DNA from: Bacillota bacterium
GTDB lineage: Bacteria; Bacillota; Bacilli; Bacillales; Cytobacillaceae
Direction of reading: 5' to 3'
DNA length: 16,688 nt
NCBI GenBank assembly: GCA_023389895.1
Contig: JAEWDX010000327.1
Location: 1 to 16,688, forward strand
Shown: positions 5,247 through 13,193 of the stretch, one piece after another
Layout of the letters: every line of letters starts with the position of its first letter
How positions within the stretch are numbered: the first letter of the stretch is position 1
Made by a program: the position numbers and the translations under genes
The notes under the pieces: model-generated
What the model saw: only the letters and a program-made list of their open reading frames with translations
Database searches by the model: none
What the model was told of the DNA's origin: nothing

Positions 5247-6962
5247 ATGGGCGAATCAGAACCCCGATGGCAGGATCCATTCATCTCATATCATGAATCC
5301 GTTATTAGTATATTTACTCCAGAAGATTTTTGTGAGGAAGATCAACTCATCGCCAAAATTACAGAACTATTTGTTAGAAACGAAGTTATGCCTCTTCTTG
5401 AATCAATTGATCAGCATGATCATGAGAGTATAAAAAGATTGTTTCAAGAGGCAGGAGAGCTTGGTCTACTTAGTGTCGAAGTCCCAGAAGAATATGGTGG
5501 TCTTTCTCTTAATAAAAAGCTCTCTGGGCTCGTAGCTGAGAAGATGGGTGCTGGTGGATCGTTTAGCGTCTCCTTTAATATTCACGCAGGTGTCGGGACA
5601 TTGCCATATGTTTATTACGGAACACAAGAACAGAAAAAAAAATATTTACCTAAACTTACATCGGGACAATGGATCGGAGCGTATGCCTTGACGGAGCCTA
5701 ATGCAGGCTCTGACGCTTTAAATGCAAATACGACGGCCATTTTAAATGAGCATGGAACTGCCTGGATAGTAAATGGTGAGAAACAGTGGATCACGAACGC
5801 ACAAGTGGCTAATCTATATGTCGTTTTTGCGAAAACAACTGAAGGCATGACTGCATTTATTGTAGAGCGTTCTTTCAGAGGAGTTTCAGTCGGACCTGAA
5901 GAGAAAAAGATGGGGATAAAAGGTTCATCGACCGCAGCCTTAATCTTGGATGAAGTCAGTGTACCAATAGAGAATGTATTAGGAAAAGTCGGGAAAGGGC
6001 ATCACGTGGCATTGAATATTTTGAATATGGCGAGATTAAAGCTGGCGTTTTCGAATATTGGTGCATCAAAACAAGCATTGAAGCTCGCTGTGACTTACGC
6101 CAAGCAGCGTAGACAATTTGCCAGGCCGATTATTGATTTTTCCATGATTCAAGAAAAGATTGCGGATATGGCCATTTCGATTTATGGAGCGGAAAGTGCC
6201 GCCTATAGGACTGCGGACAGCCTGGATCAGATTTTTGATTCTTCAGATCCATTAGACGAAAAATTGAAAGAATTAACAAACTACGCATCTGCTTGTGCAA
6301 TCAATAAAGTGAACTGCTCCGAAGTGCTGGACCGGATTGTAGATGAAGCGGTACAAATCCATGGTGGTTATGGATATATGCAGGAATATGAAGTGGAGCG
6401 ATTGTATCGAGATGCGCGTATTAGCCGGATTTTCGAAGGCACAAATGAAATCAATCGCTTGACAATTGCCAAACTTTTGATGAAAAGAGCGAATCAAAAT
6501 GCTGGCAACTCGTTCGCCACTTTACAGAGTAAACAAAAAAACAAAAACGAGCATTTTATTGAGCTGTCTAATCGACTACTCTACAAATCTTTGAAAGAAC
6601 TGGATCAGTCAAGCATTAATATCCAGCAGGAACAAGAATATTCACGGTTGCTCGCTTGTATGGAGATTGAGATCTATGTCATGGAATCGGCCGTGATTCG
6701 GACGGAAAAGGCGATACAAAAGAATGGGAAAGAAAAAGAACGGTTGAAGGAGATGATGACGAACGTCATTTGTGAGGAAGGCTTTCGCAGAATGAAAGAG
6801 ATGGTGCTGTCAATCATGTCAGGCATAAAATCAGATGAAGCAGAAAGAAAAAACGTATTAAGTGAGATTCACGGGCTTCCTATGCCAATCTACAGCAACC
6901 TATTTACGAAAAAACGTGAAATCTCAGAAAGAATCGCCGAGCATGAAAAATATATTGTATGA
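5247..6962 (+). CDS. Acyl-CoA dehydrogenase, FadE/YusJ-like; probable isobutyryl-CoA dehydrogenase by context
   Basis: A FAD enzyme that introduces the alpha-beta double bond into an acyl-CoA. The 571-aa protein has an N-terminal helical domain (about 25-145), the flavin-binding strands AYALTEPNAGSDA (145-157) and WITN (181-184), and a C-terminal helical domain with QIHGGYGYMQEYEVERLYRD and IFEGTNEINR. The likely catalytic base is Glu397, as in the MCAD/VLCAD type. About 160 further residues form a helical extension (about 415-571), so it is far longer than the roughly 380 aa of classic short-chain enzymes. Overall it resembles B. subtilis YusJ (FadE). Neighbours point to isobutyryl-CoA (valine) as substrate, which is inference. 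I chose ATG 5247, 6 nt after AGGAGG (5235-5240); ATG 5244 is possible, and ATG 5226 lies upstream of the ribosome binding site and is unlikely. It ends 15 nt before mmsB. Confidence 0.85.
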   Translation: MGESEPRWQDPFISYHESVISIFTPEDFCEEDQLIAKITELFVRNEVMPLLESIDQHDHESIKRLFQEAGELGLLSVEVPEEYGGLSLNKKLSGLVAEKMGAGGSFSVSFNIHAGVGTLPYVYYGTQEQKKKYLPKLTSGQWIGAYALTEPNAGSDALNANTTAILNEHGTAWIVNGEKQWITNAQVANLYVVFAKTTEGMTAFIVERSFRGVSVGPEEKKMGIKGSSTAALILDEVSVPIENVLGKVGKGHHVALNILNMARLKLAFSNIGASKQALKLAVTYAKQRRQFARPIIDFSMIQEKIADMAISIYGAESAAYRTADSLDQIFDSSDPLDEKLKELTNYASACAINKVNCSEVLDRIVDEAVQIHGGYGYMQEYEVERLYRDARISRIFEGTNEINRLTIAKLLMKRANQNAGNSFATLQSKQKNKNEHFIELSNRLLYKSLKELDQSSINIQQEQEYSRLLACMEIEIYVMESAVIRTEKAIQKNGKEKERLKEMMTNVICEEGFRRMKEMVLSIMSGIKSDEAERKNVLSEIHGLPMPIYSNLFTKKREISERIAEHEKYIV

Positions 6963-6977
6963 ATGGAGTGAAGTCAT

Positions 6978-7880
6978 GTGAAAAAAATTGGATTCATTGG
7001 TTTGGGCAATATGGGTCTTCCTATGTCGCAAAATTTACTTCTATCAAACTTTACTGTATTCGGTATAGATCTGAACAAAGAAGCTGAGATGTCTTTTCAT
7101 CAAGCGGGAGGAACGATAGGTATCTCAATTGAAAAGATGGTTGAAATATGTGATGTCATCTTGACAAGTCTTCCTTCATCAAGCGCAGTAGAGGAGGTTT
7201 TTCTAGGGGAAAAAGGACTTGTTCATCTGTCTGAACCTGGCATCTTATTAATCGATACGAGTACGGTTGCTCCCGCTTTAAATCTTCGAATTGAAGAAGC
7301 TGCCAAGGGAAGGGGTGTTGAGTATTTAGCAGCACCTGTCAGTGGTGGTGTAATCGGGGCGATAAACAGGACACTTACCTTTATGGTAGGAGGTATGAAG
7401 TCCACTTTTGATAAGGCAATGCCTGTCTTTAAGGTAATGGGTGAGCATATTTTCCATGTAAACGAGCAGGTTGAAAGTGGGACGAATACGAAGCTGATTA
7501 ATAATCTTTTGATAGGTTTTTATACAGCTGGTGTTAGTGAAGCGCTGCATCTTGCAAAGAGTAGCAATCTAGATCTGGATAAATTGTTTGAGATGCTGAA
7601 TGTTAGTTATGGTCAGAGCCGTATCTATGAGCGCAACTATAAAAGTTTCATAGCGAATGATAACTACGAGCCCGGTTTTGCTTTGAAGCTGTTGAGAAAA
7701 GACCTTGGCTTTGCATTGGATTTAGCTGAAAAAAATAAGGTGGGGCTACCAGTAAGCAAAATCCTCTTTGATCTCTATGAAGAAACCGAAAAAAAAGGAT
7801 TTGGCGAAAAAGATATGTCTGTCTTATACAAAAAAATAAGTGATCAAACAACGACTACTTTAGCTATTAGGAAAGTTTAA
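6978..7880 (+). CDS. mmsB: 3-hydroxyisobutyrate dehydrogenase
   Basis: Oxidises 3-hydroxyisobutyrate to methylmalonate semialdehyde with NAD(+) in valine breakdown. The 300-aa protein is the normal length of the beta-hydroxyacid dehydrogenase family. It starts with the Rossmann motif KKIGFIGLGNMGLPMS (GxGxxG, 8-13), has DTSTVAP (93-99), the substrate-binding APVSGG (119-124) and the catalytic lysine Lys172 with Asn176 in SGTNTKLINN. The family also includes tartronate semialdehyde and glyoxylate reductases; the neighbours favour 3-hydroxyisobutyrate. GTG 6978 is the start, 7 nt after GGAGTGA (6964-6970); the ATG at 6976 meets a stop at once. It follows the acyl-CoA dehydrogenase by 15 nt and is surely cotranscribed with it. 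Confidence 0.88.
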   Translation: MKKIGFIGLGNMGLPMSQNLLLSNFTVFGIDLNKEAEMSFHQAGGTIGISIEKMVEICDVILTSLPSSSAVEEVFLGEKGLVHLSEPGILLIDTSTVAPALNLRIEEAAKGRGVEYLAAPVSGGVIGAINRTLTFMVGGMKSTFDKAMPVFKVMGEHIFHVNEQVESGTNTKLINNLLIGFYTAGVSEALHLAKSSNLDLDKLFEMLNVSYGQSRIYERNYKSFIANDNYEPGFALKLLRKDLGFALDLAEKNKVGLPVSKILFDLYEETEKKGFGEKDMSVLYKKISDQTTTTLAIRKV

Positions 7881-7941
7881 GTTTTTTGACGTGCTAAAGT
7901 AAAATTACATTCAAATAAATGACTGCTAATAATACCGCATA

Positions 7942-7992
7942 AGAAAAGCTAGGGCATTCGCCGAAAGGACTTGGCGAACGCCAAGTTTTTCT
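7942..7992 (+). terminator. Terminator hairpin between mmsB and mmsA with alternative pairings
   Basis: GGCATTCGCC (7953-7962) can pair with GGCGAACGCC (7973-7982) at 9 of 10 positions, and flanking GAAAA/TTTTC bases extend it. Alternatively ACTTGGC (7969-7975) pairs perfectly with GCCAAGT (7980-7986) around a GAAC loop, directly followed by TTTTT to 7990. The two forms are mutually exclusive, as in attenuators. The mmsA ribosome binding site begins about 9 nt later. A TTGACG box at 7886-7891 lies upstream, but I found no good -10 partner. Confidence 0.7.
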
Positions 7993-8015
7993 AATAAGAA
8001 GGGGTGAGAAAACAG

Positions 8016-9470
8016 ATGATTACAACCAATATAAAAAAATTGCAAAATAATATCAATGGAGAATGGGTTGATTCTACAGGAACTGAAACGGAAGAAGTGC
8101 TCAATCCTGCAAACGGAAAAATAATTGCCTATGTACCTCTATCTACTAAAATAGATGTAGAGCATGCCACTCAAGCCGCTCAAGATGCTTTTCTGACTTG
8201 GTCATCAGTACCAGTTCCTAACAGAGCGAGATTATTATACAAATACCTACAGCTTTTACAAGAGCACAAAGAACAATTGGCTGAAATCATTACGATGGAA
8301 AACGGCAAAACATTGAAGGATGCCCGCGGTGAAGTGCAGCGAGGGATCGAAGTTGTTGAGCTTGCGACCGCAGCCCCTACTTTAATGATAGGGGAAGCAC
8401 TAGGAGGGATAGCCGAAGGCATTGATGGCTCGATTTGGCGTTATCCTTTAGGGGTTGTTGCTGGTATTACGCCATTTAACTTTCCGATGATGGTGCCCTT
8501 ATGGATGTTTCCGCTTGCTATCGCGTGTGGAAATACATTCGTCCTAAAAGTCTCAGAACGCACTCCTATTCTAGCAGAGAAACTTGTGGAGCTGTTCTAT
8601 GAATCAGGTTTTCCGAAAGGTGTCTTGAATCTCGTGCATGGGGCAAAGGATGTTGTGAACGGTTTATTGGAGAATAAAGCGATCAAAGCCATTTCCTTCG
8701 TTGGGTCAGAGCCAGTAGCTAAGCATGTGTATCAAACGGGTACAGCTAACGGAAAACGCGTCCAGGCACTTGCCGGTGCGAAAAATCATGCGATTGTGTT
8801 GGCGGATTGTCATCTTGAAAAATCGGTTCAGGGTATCATTGGAGCGGCGTTTGGTAGCAGTGGGGAACGTTGTATGGCCTGCTCTGTCGTGGCTGTCGTT
8901 GATGAGATTGCCGATGAGTTTATGGAGCTGCTCGTTTCTGAAACACGCGAGTTGAAAACAGGTGATGGTAGATCTGAGGATCATTTTGTTGGTCCACTAA
9001 TTCGTGAAGTTCATAAAAATCGTGTTCTTCATTATATTGATACTGGCGTAAAAGAAGGAGCTTTATTAACAGTAGACGGACGCGAGCCAGATGTGCGGGA
9101 AGGATATTATGTGGGTGCTACTATTTTTGATCATGTAAAATCTGATATGAAAATTTGGCAGGACGAAATCTTCGCACCAGTATTGAGTGTCGTACGAATA
9201 AAAGACCTTGAAGAGGGGATAGAACTTGCGAATCAATCCAAATTTGCCAACGGGGCTGTTATTTACACATCGAGTGGCAAAAGTGTTCAGCAGTTCCGTG
9301 ACAAAATTGATGCCGGAATGATCGGGGTGAATGTCAATGTACCAGCTCCAATGGCGTTTTTTTCCTTCGCAGGGAATAAGGCTTCCTTCTATGGAGATCT
9401 TGGAACAAACGGTAAAGATGGTGTCCAATTTTACACACGAAAAAAAGTCGTAACTGAACGTTGGTTCTAA
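8016..9470 (+). CDS. mmsA: Methylmalonate-semialdehyde dehydrogenase (acylating)
   Basis: Converts methylmalonate semialdehyde (and malonate semialdehyde) with CoA and NAD(+) to propionyl-CoA (acetyl-CoA) and CO2. The 484-aa protein is a complete aldehyde dehydrogenase family member close to B. subtilis IolA. It has NNINGEWVDS at the N-terminus, GITPFNFPMMVP with the oxyanion Asn155, the SFVGS cofactor loop, and GERCMAC with catalytic Cys286. GAKNH (254-258) stands where ordinary ALDHs carry their general-base Glu, which fits the CoA-dependent subgroup. The end NGKDGVQFYTRKKVVTERWF is typical. ATG 8016 is chosen because GTG 8004 lies within the ribosome binding site (AAGGGGTGA, 7999-8007). 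Lying after mmsB supports the valine role over inositol catabolism. Its product feeds MmgD. Confidence 0.93.
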   Translation: MITTNIKKLQNNINGEWVDSTGTETEEVLNPANGKIIAYVPLSTKIDVEHATQAAQDAFLTWSSVPVPNRARLLYKYLQLLQEHKEQLAEIITMENGKTLKDARGEVQRGIEVVELATAAPTLMIGEALGGIAEGIDGSIWRYPLGVVAGITPFNFPMMVPLWMFPLAIACGNTFVLKVSERTPILAEKLVELFYESGFPKGVLNLVHGAKDVVNGLLENKAIKAISFVGSEPVAKHVYQTGTANGKRVQALAGAKNHAIVLADCHLEKSVQGIIGAAFGSSGERCMACSVVAVVDEIADEFMELLVSETRELKTGDGRSEDHFVGPLIREVHKNRVLHYIDTGVKEGALLTVDGREPDVREGYYVGATIFDHVKSDMKIWQDEIFAPVLSVVRIKDLEEGIELANQSKFANGAVIYTSSGKSVQQFRDKIDAGMIGVNVNVPAPMAFFSFAGNKASFYGDLGTNGKDGVQFYTRKKVVTERWF

Positions 9471-9491
9471 TTCTGATTATCTCTAAAACAT

Positions 9492-9539
9492 GCTCCCTCT
9501 ACTTGAAAATAAAGATTTTTTGAGGGGGCTTTTCTTTAT
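9492..9539 (+). terminator. Intrinsic terminator after mmsA
   Basis: GCTCCCTC (9492-9499) pairs with GAGGGGGC (9522-9529) with one G-U pair, followed by a T-rich run (9530-9539). The ribosome binding site of the next gene starts at about 9547, so there is no space for a separate promoter after it. Confidence 0.75.
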
Positions 9540-9560
9540 TATTGATCGGGGGGATAAATT

Positions 9561-10346
9561 TTGAACGACAAATACGTTATAATTGAAAAAGAAAATTATC
9601 TGACAACTATCATGATAAACAATCCGCCGGCAAATACATTATCTACTTCTTGCATCGCTGAATTGCGATCTGTTCTTCAACATCTGGCATATGATGATGA
9701 AACGAGAGCAATTATCATTACAGGGGTTGGTCGGTTCTTCGTTGCAGGAGCAGACATAAAAGAATTTGTTTCCAAATTAGGGGATCAAGAACAAGGGTTG
9801 GCACTCGCTGAAGGAGGACAGGCGCTCTGTGATGAAATTGAAGTGCTGAAAAAACCTGTCATTGCTGCAATCAATGGACCAGCACTTGGTGGAGGACTTG
9901 AGCTTGCCATGAGCTGTCATTTCAGAATCATCTCAGAACAGGCGACTGTTGGTCTGCCAGAATTAAAACTGGGTTTGATTCCTACGTTTGGAGGTACACA
10001 AAGGCTCCGCAAGATAACAGATACAGCGACTGCACTTGATTTAATCCTTACAAGCCGGACACTTTCAGCAACTGATGCTGTAGAGCTCAAGATTGCTCAG
10101 TTAGCTGTGAAGAAAGAGGATCTACTAAAGACAGCCACTGCTATAGCACTGTCATTTGTAGAAGGAAAAAGCATGACGAGTGTAATGCGTGCAGTTGAAT
10201 GCATTATTCAAGGCAGTAACGAGAGTATGGAAAAAGGGTTGGAACGGGAACGAAAAAGATTTGCTGAACTCTTCCTAACTTCTGATGCTAAGGAAGGAAT
10301 TCATGCATTCGTCGAGAAACGTGAACCAGACTTTAAACATTCATAA
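9561..10346 (+). CDS. Enoyl-CoA hydratase, probably methacrylyl-CoA hydratase
   Basis: Adds water across the double bond of an enoyl-CoA; in this cluster the likely reaction is methacrylyl-CoA to 3-hydroxyisobutyryl-CoA. The 261-aa protein is a full-length crotonase-fold member. It has the first oxyanion segment VAGADIKEF (61-69), the second ALGGGLELAMS (108-118) with Glu114, and VGLPELKLGLIPTFGGTQRL with Glu134, so both catalytic glutamates of true hydratases are present. The TTG start at 9561 is supported by GGGGGGAT (about 9548-9554) at 6-7 nt; no ATG is better placed. It ends 15 nt before the hydrolase gene, so the two form a tight pair. Substrate specificity is inferred from context. Confidence 0.88.
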   Translation: MNDKYVIIEKENYLTTIMINNPPANTLSTSCIAELRSVLQHLAYDDETRAIIITGVGRFFVAGADIKEFVSKLGDQEQGLALAEGGQALCDEIEVLKKPVIAAINGPALGGGLELAMSCHFRIISEQATVGLPELKLGLIPTFGGTQRLRKITDTATALDLILTSRTLSATDAVELKIAQLAVKKEDLLKTATAIALSFVEGKSMTSVMRAVECIIQGSNESMEKGLERERKRFAELFLTSDAKEGIHAFVEKREPDFKHS

Positions 10347-10361
10347 AAAGGAGTAGATCGA

Positions 10362-11423
10362 ATGTCCGCTGAAGTATTGTTTTCTGTTAGCCAAACTGGT
10401 GTTGCAACCATTGTTTTGAACCGTCCGAAAGCTCTTAATTCACTTTCTCATAATATGGTCACTGCTATTGGTGAAAAGCTTTCAGAATGGAAGATAGATG
10501 ATAATATTTCTGTTGTCATCATTAAAGGGGCAGGTATAAAAGGGCTTTGTGCCGGCGGTGATATTAAAGCACTCTATGAAGCTCGTTTGTCAGAGTCAGC
10601 AAGGCAAGATGCCGAGCATTTTTTCGAAAAAGAATATGAGGTTGATATGGCTGTCTATCAATTTTCAAAGCCGATTATTGCATGTTTAGATGGCATCGTG
10701 ATGGGGGGCGGTGTAGGATTAACTTATGGGGCCAGTCATCGAATTGTTACGGAACGTACGAAATGGTCGATGCCCGAAATGAATATCGGTTTTTTTCCCG
10801 ATGTTGGCGGGGCCTACTTTCTAAATAAAGCCCCAGGGTATCTGGGGAGATATCTAGCATTAACAGCATCCGTCATAAATGCTGCTGATGTGTTGTATAT
10901 GAATGGCACAGACTTTTATATGGAAAGTGACCATTTAGAGCGATTTATTGAAAAAGTGGAAAAGACGAATTGGAGCACAGTTGAAATTGAAGCTCAACTT
11001 AATCAATTGGTCGATGAATTTCGAACGAATCCACCCGAAGAAAGCAAGCTTCGTCCTTATCAAAAAATGATCGATGCCCATTTTAAGTTTGAGACGTTGG
11101 AGGAGATCCTGCAGTCACTTAAAACTGAAGGAAGTGATTTTAGCATGAATGTGAAAGAAATTCTTCTTTCTAAGTCTCCCTTTTCATTAAAAATCACATT
11201 AAAGCAATTGGTTGATGGGAAACAGAAAACGCTGAAGGAGTGCTTCGCTACTGATTTACTTCTTGCGAAGAAATTTTTAAGACATAAGGATTTCTTTGAA
11301 GGTGTGCGGTCTGTCCTGATTGAACGTGATCAATCACCAAATTATGAGTATCAGCATGTTTCGGATGTAACTGATAATGTGGTAAATAAGATCTTTCAAC
11401 CAACTGAATCTATTCAATTATAA
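10362..11423 (+). CDS. 3-hydroxyisobutyryl-CoA hydrolase
   Basis: Hydrolyses 3-hydroxyisobutyryl-CoA to free 3-hydroxyisobutyrate and CoA, the step peculiar to valine breakdown that releases the acid used by MmsB. The 353-aa protein is a crotonase-fold member with the longer C-terminal part of the HIBCH family. It has ALNSLSHNM near 24-32, LCAGGDIKALYE (62-73), GIVMGGGVGL (111-120), and WSMPEMNIGFFPDVGG (135-150) with Glu139 and Asp147. The FPDVGG motif, in place of FP..GG with two hydratase glutamates, separates it from its neighbour. ATG 10362 follows AAAGGAG at about 8 nt. It is the last gene of the catabolic block and ends at a strong bidirectional terminator. Confidence 0.93.
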   Translation: MSAEVLFSVSQTGVATIVLNRPKALNSLSHNMVTAIGEKLSEWKIDDNISVVIIKGAGIKGLCAGGDIKALYEARLSESARQDAEHFFEKEYEVDMAVYQFSKPIIACLDGIVMGGGVGLTYGASHRIVTERTKWSMPEMNIGFFPDVGGAYFLNKAPGYLGRYLALTASVINAADVLYMNGTDFYMESDHLERFIEKVEKTNWSTVEIEAQLNQLVDEFRTNPPEESKLRPYQKMIDAHFKFETLEEILQSLKTEGSDFSMNVKEILLSKSPFSLKITLKQLVDGKQKTLKECFATDLLLAKKFLRHKDFFEGVRSVLIERDQSPNYEYQHVSDVTDNVVNKIFQPTESIQL

Positions 11424-11477
11424 AAATTCGTGCCTGTCACCACTAAATATTTAATGGGTAGACAGGCATGAATTTTT
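11422..11477. terminator. Bidirectional terminator between converging genes
   Basis: Bases 11422-11438 are the reverse complement of 11461-11477 over 17 bp with a single G-U pair, with AAAAA at one end and TTTTT at the other. It works for both strands: it closes the valine/methylcitrate block (+) and the DUF1801-like gene (-), whose stop codon lies at its edge. Confidence 0.9.
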
Positions 11478-11901
11478 ATTCCTTCTCAGGATACATTTCT
11501 CTTAAATGTTTTATTGATTGGAAAATTAATTCTTTCAAAGTCTCTACATCCACATCGGCTAATTTATTAATATAGACACAGCCTTTTCCCCTTGTGTGCT
11601 TTCCAAACTTCTCTAATAATTTTTCTCTTTCACTTTCTCCTGGGGCAAAATAAAGGCTGACTTTTGCCTTGCGCGGTGAAAAGCCTACTAAAGGAGCATC
11701 TCCCTCATGACCAGATGAATATTTATAATGATACGCTCCAAATCCAATAATGCTCGGTCCCCACATTTTTGCTTGATAGCCAGTAGTTTCTGAGAAGATA
11801 TCTAACAAGCGGTAAGCATCCTCTTTCTTTCGTGGGTTTTCAACATTTTCAATAAACTCAATGACACTGTTTTCATTTTCCTTCGTTTTTAACTCATACA
11901 T
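11476..11901 (-). CDS. DUF1801-domain protein
   Basis: A small soluble protein of 141 aa. The segment KMWGPSIIGFGAYHYKY, followed by LVGFSPRKAKVSLYF, is the signature of the DUF1801 (YdhG/YdeI-like) family, a compact alpha/beta domain of unclear function. I see no signal peptide or membrane helix. I chose ATG 11901 because AAGGGGTG (about 11916-11909 on the minus strand) sits 6-8 nt before it; the GTG at 11910 lies within this site. It stands alone, converging on the catabolic block, and is followed by the shared terminator. No link to propionate metabolism is visible. Confidence 0.82.
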   Translation of the reverse strand: MYELKTKENENSVIEFIENVENPRKKEDAYRLLDIFSETTGYQAKMWGPSIIGFGAYHYKYSSGHEGDAPLVGFSPRKAKVSLYFAPGESEREKLLEKFGKHTRGKGCVYINKLADVDVETLKELIFQSIKHLREMYPEKE

Positions 11902-11938
11902 ATTAGACACCCCTTACTCGTAAGCATATTGTAAATCT

Positions 11939-11944
11939 ATTATA
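11939..11944 (-). promoter_or_regulatory. Candidate -10 box for the DUF1801 gene
   Basis: A perfect TATAAT on the minus strand (11944-11939) puts the transcript start near 11932, about 30 nt before the start codon and just ahead of the ribosome binding site. I see no convincing -35 at 16-18 bp, so confidence is limited. Confidence 0.35.
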
Positions 11945-11997
11945 TACGATCCATTTTCGCCATTTGCTAATGAAAAATTACCTACCCTAGATAGAAA

Positions 11998-12034
11998 GGC
12001 ATTCTATAGTCGGAATTTCTTCCTATAGAATGCC
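11998..12034 (-). terminator. Terminator hairpin downstream of the anti-sigma gene
   Basis: GGCATTCTATAG (11998-12009) and CTATAGAATGCC (12023-12034) form a perfect 12-bp stem with a 13-nt loop, 13 nt after the stop of the minus-strand anti-sigma gene. On that strand it is followed by TTTCT, a short T run. Confidence 0.7.
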
Positions 12035-12047
12035 CTCATTGTTTGTG

Positions 12048-13193
12048 TTATGGCTGTATTTTTTCCATATCAATGACATACATCGTATGCTGCTTGTTTT
12101 CTCCGTTCACAATAAGCTTGCCATCTATTGTAAATCGTGGTTTGACAAGTCGTTCGGAAAAGACATTTAAGGTTTTTAACGGTTTCAATGTATTGGCATG
12201 AATTTGATAGAGCTTTACTGTATCAGATGCATTCATCTCGACAGAAAGAGCGAGGTAATCACCATATACGGCCATCGCATAGGCAGGCGTATTTGCTAAT
12301 TTCACAAAATCGCCTGTGAGTAAATCGATATAGCCAACTGTCGTTTCATCGCCACTTATAAATAGTCCATAGATTTTCTCGCGATCATAAAGCATATATG
12401 TCACGGTATCAAATGGCACGGTATATTTTTGTACTTGATTATGATTACTAAGGTCATAAGTAAGAATGTCGACATTTCCATTATTTTTTTCCGATGTGAT
12501 GAATAAATCATCTCTTATAATCGCAAGGGTATCTGCTCCTTCTGAAAATTCATCGGAAGGGAACATTGTTTTATCCATCGTCTGTAAATCTAAAATGACA
12601 TCTGTTGGATATTCAATACCTTCACCTGACATTTGAATGAATGTCGCTTTATTCTTATGGATGCTAATGCCCGCAACATAAGTATTGGCGATTTCTTTTA
12701 AATCGCCAGTTTCACGATTTAAAATGAACAAGCTTGAATTATGTGGATTGTCCCAAATAAGCCAGTGGTCATTGGCTGCATAATCATAATAAACAGCTGC
12801 CTCAGCCCGACGTGTCAAGGCTACTTTCTCATCAGTGCCGGGATTATAGCTGAAGAATTGAAAGCCATCTGTAAAAATGAGTTCATTCGTCTCCGAAATA
12901 TAAGTACTATTGATGAGGTTCGGATAACTTTCCTTCTTTAATGTTATGGGAATGATTAATTTATTTTCAATAAAGCTGCTTAATTTTTGCTCGTCAGAAA
13001 TGTATTGGAAAAGAGGAATTCCAGTAACCATGATTAAGAAGGTAAACACGGCTGTTAAAATGGTTGGCTTTATCCACGCTTTTTTCTGTTTCCTTTTTAC
13101 CCTTTGAAGAATCTGCTGCTTTTCAAAAACCGCCATTTCAAAATCATGAGGTATTTCAGCCATAAACAATGATTTCAGCTCGTTCTTATTCAT
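12048..13193 (-). CDS. Membrane-anchored anti-sigma-like protein with a beta-propeller-like outer domain
   Basis: A 381-aa protein encoded directly after an ECF sigma factor gene, overlapping it by 8 bp (ATGAATAA), the usual layout for a sigma/anti-sigma pair. The N-terminal 39 residues are cytoplasmic and charged (ending RVKRKQKKAW), one membrane helix spans about 42-64, and the rest should lie outside the cell. The outer part has about six repeats of a strand-rich pattern such as LIWDNPHNSSLFILNRETGD, IYGLFISGDE and LIVNGENKQHTMYVID, like TolB/WD40-type propeller blades. It has no cysteine, so the zinc-type HxxxCxxC anti-sigma domain is absent. ATG 13193 has GAGGAGGAG just before it. The anti-sigma role is inferred from gene order and topology; the signal is unknown. 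Confidence 0.75.
   Translation of the reverse strand: MNKNELKSLFMAEIPHDFEMAVFEKQQILQRVKRKQKKAWIKPTILTAVFTFLIMVTGIPLFQYISDEQKLSSFIENKLIIPITLKKESYPNLINSTYISETNELIFTDGFQFFSYNPGTDEKVALTRRAEAAVYYDYAANDHWLIWDNPHNSSLFILNRETGDLKEIANTYVAGISIHKNKATFIQMSGEGIEYPTDVILDLQTMDKTMFPSDEFSEGADTLAIIRDDLFITSEKNNGNVDILTYDLSNHNQVQKYTVPFDTVTYMLYDREKIYGLFISGDETTVGYIDLLTGDFVKLANTPAYAMAVYGDYLALSVEMNASDTVKLYQIHANTLKPLKTLNVFSERLVKPRFTIDGKLIVNGENKQHTMYVIDMEKIQP

Noticed and set aside
5615..5848. Antisense frames inside the acyl-CoA dehydrogenase, mmsA and mmsB genes (for example also 9066-9428)
   Set aside because: They are mirror frames of well-supported coding genes with no ribosome binding sites or domain features.
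7921..7945. Resemblance of CTAATAATACCGCATAAG to a 16S rRNA segment
   Set aside because: It is a short chance match with no surrounding rRNA sequence.
8004..8015. GTG 8004 as the start of mmsA
   Set aside because: It lies within the Shine-Dalgarno itself; ATG 8016 has proper spacing and matches the family N-terminus.
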